A stretch of 64,000 nt of DNA from Geodermatophilus ruber. Lineage in GTDB: Bacteria; Actinomycetota; Actinomycetes; Mycobacteriales; Geodermatophilaceae. The translations under genes and the position numbers were made by a program. How positions within the stretch are numbered: the stretch's first letter is position 1; every line of letters begins with the position of its first letter. Location of the stretch: positions 124,001-188,000 of the forward strand of contig NZ_FOSW01000003.1 in NCBI RefSeq assembly GCF_900114385.1. Reading direction: 5' to 3'. Below are positions 60,270 to 64,000 of this stretch, piece after piece. The notes below the pieces were generated by a model. That model searched no databases. It had not been told where the DNA came from and saw only the letters and a program-made list of their open reading frames with translations.

Positions 60270-61259
60270 TCACGGGTGCATCGGCGGTGGGATGGCCGCC
60301 GCCGCGGCGGCGAGCGCCGACCGGGCCGTGTCGTAGCCCACCGACCGAGGCACCTCGCTGAGCAGGACGACCACCCGGTGCCCGAGCACGCCCACCGAGT
60401 GCAGGTGTCGCCGGCCGCCGACGCAGCACATCCAGCCCTGCTTGACCGCGGGCAGCTCGGGCACGCTGCCGAGGATGCCGAAGCGCTGGTCGAAGCCGTC
60501 GGCGGCCACTGGGGTGGCGGTGCGCATCCACACGGTCAGCGCCGCCGCGTCGGCGGGGTCGGCCTGCACGGGCAGCAGCGACAGGAAACGGGCCAGGTCG
60601 CGGGCGGTCGTCGTCGTCTCGCCCCACTCGCCCTGGACCCGCGGAGGTGCGGTGCCGGTCAGCCCGTAGCGGGCGGCGACGTCGCGGACCATCTGCTCGC
60701 CGCCGAAGCGCGACCAGAACGCGGAGGTCGCCGGGTCGTCCGAGCGCCGGATCATGTCCTGCATGCGGGCGAAGTCGCGGGACGTCAGCGTGATCGCGCC
60801 GGTGCGGGCCCGGTGCAGGAGGTTCTCGGCGACGAACAGCTTGACCAGGGAGGCGGTCGGGAACGGCCGGTCGGCCAGCCCGTTGTCGGCCGTGACCGCG
60901 GCGGTCCGGGCGCTGCGGGCCTCCAGCGCGCGGGGCGACACCCCGGTGACCGGCGCCTCCCGGCGGGTGACGACCACGGCGAGCGTGCCGACGTCCCCGT
61001 AGGCGGCGGTGACCGCGGCGACCACGTCGGCGGCCGGTGGCCCGACGGCGGCCGCCCGGCCGGCCGGTGGCAGCTCCACGAGCAGCAGCACGAACAGGGC
61101 CACGGCCCGCCTGAGCCCGGCCCGCCTGAGCCCGGCCGGCCTGAGCCCGGCCGGCCTGAGCCCGGCCGGCCTGAGCCCGGCCGGCCTGAGCCCGGCCAAC
61201 CGGGCCGCGGGGAGCACCGTGCGGCGCCGCCGGGACCGGCGCGGCGCGGCGGTCGACAT
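60270..61259 (-). CDS. Exported beta-lactamase-like serine hydrolase
   Basis: A 329-residue protein with the class A beta-lactamase/penicillin-binding fold. The SxxK motif is Ser137-x-x-Lys140 in PTASLVKLFV, the second motif lies near MIRRSDDPA (SDD for the usual SDN), and a KTG-like KQG is in AVKQGWMCC. A signal-anchor helix (about 57-75, AVALFVLLLVEL) follows an unusual N-terminus of five-residue AGLRP repeats. It may be a lactamase, a carboxypeptidase or a non-enzymatic relative; the class A Glu166 region is not obvious. The ATG at 61259 follows AACGATGTGGTC, without a good ribosome site. Confidence 0.75.
   Translation of the reverse strand: MSTAAPRRSRRRRTVLPAARLAGLRPAGLRPAGLRPAGLRPAGLRRAGLRRAVALFVLLLVELPPAGRAAAVGPPAADVVAAVTAAYGDVGTLAVVVTRREAPVTGVSPRALEARSARTAAVTADNGLADRPFPTASLVKLFVAENLLHRARTGAITLTSRDFARMQDMIRRSDDPATSAFWSRFGGEQMVRDVAARYGLTGTAPPRVQGEWGETTTTARDLARFLSLLPVQADPADAAALTVWMRTATPVAADGFDQRFGILGSVPELPAVKQGWMCCVGGRRHLHSVGVLGHRVVVLLSEVPRSVGYDTARSALAAAAAAIPPPMHP
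61104..61193 (-). repeat. Six 15-bp tandem repeats in the beta-lactamase-like gene
   Basis: Units of GGCCNGCCTGAGCCC (plus-strand reading) run from 61104 to 61193; the first two have C and the last four G at the variable base. In frame they encode AGLRP/AGLRR repeats at about residues 23-52, placing five or six positive charges before the export helix. Confidence 0.85.
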
Positions 61260-61349
61260 GACCACATCGTTGCGCCGATCCCGGCAGGAACTTTCCGTTT
61301 CAAGCACCCTGCCCGGTGTCGGTCGCTATCCGTGCGGGGTCGCCTGCGC

Positions 61350-61895
61350 TCAGCTCTGCTCGTGGGTCACCATGAGCGTGCCGCGGGCCAGGGTGTGGCC
61401 GAACAGGTTGAAGCCCAGCTGCGCGGTGGGGGCATCGGCGGGCAGCCCGAGGTCGTCGGTGTCCAGCGCGTGGACGGCCACGAAGTACCGGTGCGGGCCG
61501 TGCCCGGCCGGCGGAGCGGCGCCCACGTACCCGGCGAAGCCGGCGTCGTTGCGCATCTGGACGGCGCCGGCGGGGAGCCGGTCGCCCTCCGGGGAACCGG
61601 CCCCGGGGGGCAGCTCGGTGACCGAGGCGGGGATGTTCATCACCGCCCAGTGCCAGAAGCCGCTGTGCGTGGGGGCGTCGGGGTCGAACACCGTGACGGC
61701 GAAGCTCCTGGTCTCGGCGGGGAACCCCGACCACGACAGCTGGGGCGAGCGGTCCTCCCCGCCGGCTCCCATGACCCCGCTGACGTGCGGCATCGGCATC
61801 GGCCGGCCGTCGCTCCAGTCACTGCTGGTGACCTCGAAGCCGGGGACCTCGGGCAGGTAGTCGTAGGGGCTGGGCGGTGCCGGGCGATCGGGCAT
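61350..61895 (-). CDS. YbhB/YbcL family PEBP (Raf kinase inhibitor-like) protein
   Basis: A 181-residue phosphatidylethanolamine-binding-protein fold. The ligand-pocket motifs are [14 protein letters not shown] and [15 protein letters not shown], and QLSWSGFP precedes them. Bacterial members are small cytoplasmic or periplasmic proteins of unclear role; no signal peptide is visible here. The ATG at 61895 has GAGGAAGGA 5 bases away. Confidence 0.88.
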   Translation of the reverse strand: MPDRPAPPSPYDYLPEVPGFEVTSSDWSDGRPMPMPHVSGVMGAGGEDRSPQLSWSGFPAETRSFAVTVFDPDAPTHSGFWHWAVMNIPASVTELPPGAGSPEGDRLPAGAVQMRNDAGFAGYVGAAPPAGHGPHRYFVAVHALDTDDLGLPADAPTAQLGFNLFGHTLARGTLMVTHEQS

Positions 61896-62036
61896 GGCGG
61901 TCCTTCCTCCTCGGGCCGGGGCTGCCGTGGTGCAGCCCTCCGGGCGCCGACCCTAGGCAGCGCGTCGCCGCCGCGCGCGGCGGCTGCACCCGTGAACTGC
62001 GGGTTTTCCCAACCGACGGCGACTGCTCCCCGCCGG

Positions 62037-62052
62037 TAGCGTCGGGGACGTG
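62037..62052 (+). promoter_or_regulatory. -10 element and leaderless start upstream of the GH65 gene
   Basis: TAGCGT (62037-62042), 7 bases, then a GTG at 62050, which opens a 38-codon frame ending in the GH65 start. The upstream sequence GGTTTTCCCAACC (62001-62013) is a small inverted repeat. Confidence 0.55.
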
Positions 62053-62166
62053 CTGGGTCCGCCTGCCTCCGTCCTGGAGGTCGACCTCGGGTCGCTCCGC
62101 TCCCAGCACTGCGGTGCCGACGTCGTCGCCGCCCCCGAGCAGCTGTGGGGGGAGGGCCGGGCATGA
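62050..62166 (+). CDS. 38-residue leader ORF coupled to GH65 (possible HAD-phosphatase tail)
   Basis: The frame runs from the leaderless GTG at 62050 to a TGA that overlaps the GH65 ATG (ATGA). The end of the peptide (SLRSQHCGADVVAAPEQLW) resembles the C-terminus of beta-phosphoglucomutases (alpha-helix then GADVVV.DL.EL). In many actinobacteria a beta-phosphoglucomutase gene precedes GH65 with the same overlap. It may be the surviving tail of that gene reused as a coupling leader, or a chance frame. Confidence 0.4.
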   Translation: MLGPPASVLEVDLGSLRSQHCGADVVAAPEQLWGEGRA

Positions 62167-64000
62167 CGGGGGGCCGCCCGCACTTCCCGATCGAGCCGTG
62201 GTCGCTGACCGAGATCGGCCTGGACCACGCCTCCCTCGGCGTCCACGAGTCGGTCTTCGCCCTGGCCAACGGGCACATCGGCATGCGCGGCTCGCTCGAG
62301 GAGGGCGAGCCGGTCGTCGTTCCCGGGACCTACCTCAACGGCTTCTTCGAGGAGCGGCCCCTGCCCTACGCCGAGGCCGGCTACGGCTTCCCGGAGCAGG
62401 GCCAGACGGTGGTCAACGTGACCGACGGGAAGCTGATCCGCCTCCTGGTGGGTGACACCCCCCTGGACCTGGACTACGGCGAGATCGTCGAGCACCGTCG
62501 CACCCTCGACCTGCGCCGCGGGGTGCTGCGCCGCGTCACCGAGTGGCGCTCGCCCAACGGCCGGGTCGTGACGGTCACCAGCACCCGGCTGGTGTCGCTG
62601 CGCCGCCGCTCCATCGCGGCCATCGAGTACACCGTGGAGTGCACGGACGGCCGCGGCGACCTCTACGTCGCCCTGCAGTCGGACCTGCTGGCCAACGAGC
62701 CGGTCGACAGCGGCACCGAGGCCGAGGACCCGCGTGCCACCGCCGCGCTCGCCCGCCCGCTGGTCTCCGAGCTGGCCGTGGCCCGTGGCCGCCGGGCGGT
62801 GCTCGTGCACCGGACCCGCCGCAGCCACCTGCGGATGGCCGCCGGCATGGAGCACATCGTCGACGTCCCCGACAGCTCCACCGAGGACATCGAGGCAGGG
62901 GAGGACCTCGCCCGCTTCACCCTCGCCGCCCTGCTGCCGCAGGGCTCCTCGGTCCGCCTGGTCAAGTACCTGGCCTACGGCTGGTCCTCCCGGCGCTCGG
63001 CGGCGGCGCTGCGCGACCAGGTGGAGGGTGCGCTGGCCACCGCGAAGCTGGCCGGATTCGAGCGGCTGGCGGCGGAACAGCGGGAGGAGCTGGACGAGTA
63101 CTGGGCGCACGCCGACGTCGAGATCGACGGGGACGACGAGCTGCAGCAGGCCATCCGGGTCGGCGTCTTCCACGTCCTGCAGGCGGGACTGCGGGCCGAG
63201 CGCCAGCCGATCCCGGCGAAGGGGCTCACCGGCCCCGGGTATGACGGGCACACCTTCTGGGACACCGAGACCTACGTGCTGCCGGTGCTCACCTACATCG
63301 CGCCCGACGCCGCCCGCGACGCGCTGCGGTGGCGGCACTCGACGCTGGACCTCGCCCGCGCGCGGGCCCGCGAGCTGGGCCTGCGGGGGGCGACCTTCCC
63401 GTGGCGGACCATCCGCGGCGAGGAGACCTCGGGGTACTGGCCGGCCGGCACCGCGGCCTTCCACATCAACGCCGACATCGCCGACGCCGTCGTCCGGTAC
63501 TTCCACGCCTCCCAGGACGAGGAGTTCGACCGCGACTACGGGGCCGAGCTGCTCATCGAGACCGCCCGGCTGTGGGCCTCGCTCGGGCACTTCGACGAGG
63601 AGGACGGCTTTCGCATCGACGGGGTGACCGGCCCCGACGAGTACACCGCCGTGGTGGACAACAACATCTACACCAACCTCATGGCGCAGCGGAACCTGCG
63701 TGAGGCGGCCGCGGCGGTCACGCGGCAGCCCGACGTCGCCGAGCGGCTGGACGTGAGCCCGGCCGAGGTCGCCGTGTGGGAGCGGGCGGCCCGGCTGATG
63801 CGGGTGCCGTGGGACGCCCGGCTGGGCGTGCACATGCAGTCCGAGGCGTTCACCCACCACCAGGAGTGGGCCTTCGCGCACACCCCGCCGGACTGCTACC
63901 CGCTGCTGCTGCACTACCCGTACTTCGAGATCTACCGCACGCAGGTGGTCAAGCAGGCCGACCTGGTCATGGCGCTGCACCTGCGCGGGGACGCGTTCAC
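62163..64000 (+). CDS. Glycoside hydrolase family 65 disaccharide phosphorylase (partial)
   Basis: The first 612 codons are in the window; the end runs off the right edge. The N-terminal beta-sandwich domain (about 1-290) starts WSLTEIGLDHASLGVHESVF and GNGHIGMRG-like LANGHIGMRGSLEEG. The (alpha/alpha)6 barrel has GYDGHTFWDTETYVLPVL, RGEETSGYWPAG and the general acid Glu493 in TGPDEYTAVVDNN. KQADLVMAL near the end is the phosphate-binding region. It splits a glucose disaccharide (trehalose, maltose or kojibiose type) with phosphate to beta-glucose-1-phosphate; the substrate cannot be read by eye. A pure hydrolase is unlikely given the phosphate site. Confidence 0.9.
   Translation, partial: MTGGRPHFPIEPWSLTEIGLDHASLGVHESVFALANGHIGMRGSLEEGEPVVVPGTYLNGFFEERPLPYAEAGYGFPEQGQTVVNVTDGKLIRLLVGDTPLDLDYGEIVEHRRTLDLRRGVLRRVTEWRSPNGRVVTVTSTRLVSLRRRSIAAIEYTVECTDGRGDLYVALQSDLLANEPVDSGTEAEDPRATAALARPLVSELAVARGRRAVLVHRTRRSHLRMAAGMEHIVDVPDSSTEDIEAGEDLARFTLAALLPQGSSVRLVKYLAYGWSSRRSAAALRDQVEGALATAKLAGFERLAAEQREELDEYWAHADVEIDGDDELQQAIRVGVFHVLQAGLRAERQPIPAKGLTGPGYDGHTFWDTETYVLPVLTYIAPDAARDALRWRHSTLDLARARARELGLRGATFPWRTIRGEETSGYWPAGTAAFHINADIADAVVRYFHASQDEEFDRDYGAELLIETARLWASLGHFDEEDGFRIDGVTGPDEYTAVVDNNIYTNLMAQRNLREAAAAVTRQPDVAERLDVSPAEVAVWERAARLMRVPWDARLGVHMQSEAFTHHQEWAFAHTPPDCYPLLLHYPYFEIYRTQVVKQADLVMALHLRGDAF

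Overview
The window is about 64 kb of very GC-rich DNA with GTG/ATG starts, GTGA/ATGA start-stop overlaps and many apparently leaderless genes, as expected of a high-GC actinobacterium. The block gcvH-garA-ftsR-bifunctional nuclease-merR-gcvP, preceded by a CDP-alcohol phosphatidyltransferase and the DUF881/small-basic-protein trio, has the gene order of the Rv1822-Rv1832 region of Mycobacterium tuberculosis. The environmental-type accessory genes suggest a soil or rock actinomycete (Geodermatophilaceae or similar), but genus cannot be fixed from this sequence.

Layout. (1) 1-8.3 kb: an aromatic-ring catabolism locus: the start of a Rieske dioxygenase, a TetR regulator, a dihydrodiol dehydrogenase, an IclR regulator, broken 3' ends of an extradiol dioxygenase and a C-C hydrolase, a flavin hydroxylase, then the hydratase / acetaldehyde dehydrogenase / aldolase trio that turns meta-cleavage products into pyruvate and acetyl-CoA. 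Three copies of a GTTCC-N7-GGAAC palindrome sit in its promoters. (2) 8.6-22.5 kb: small-molecule metabolism: DhaKL kinase, MarR-controlled cytochrome P450, an orphan ABC solute-binding lipoprotein, an aldo-keto reductase, a gluconate set (SMP-30 lactonase, HAD phosphatase, gluconokinase), a LigB/DODA-type dioxygenase, GTP-dependent PEP carboxykinase and a TRIC-family channel. (3) 22.8-42.3 kb: a large cell-surface locus: secreted FN3 protein, Tat-exported multicopper oxidase, Tat-exported beta-helix protein, initiating sugar-phosphate transferase, two glycosyltransferases, three sulfotransferases, a Wzx-like flippase, a Wzy-like polymerase, a Wzz-like co-polymerase, a nucleotide-sugar SDR and a Tat-exported animal-type heme peroxidase. 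Together they look like a Wzx/Wzy pathway for a sulfated exopolysaccharide with two secreted oxidases. Five transcription units here carry a similar 17-bp C-run/GATT/G-run element 72-100 bp before the start codon. (4) 42.4-64 kb: mostly conserved chromosome: a metallophosphoesterase, an Abhydrolase_9 membrane hydrolase, an EF-G paralogue, the glycine-cleavage/GarA block, CoaA, a GNAT enzyme, a beta-lactamase-like protein, a PEBP protein and a GH65 phosphorylase running off the end.

The most interesting signals are the two putative regulons (the aromatic palindrome and the surface-locus element), the combination of three sulfotransferases with two secreted oxidases, the deletion scar that fuses and kills the ring-cleavage and hydrolase genes, and a 17-bp CCGTTATCCCYAACAAA intergenic repeat. 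No rRNA, tRNA, CRISPR array, IS element or prophage was recognised.
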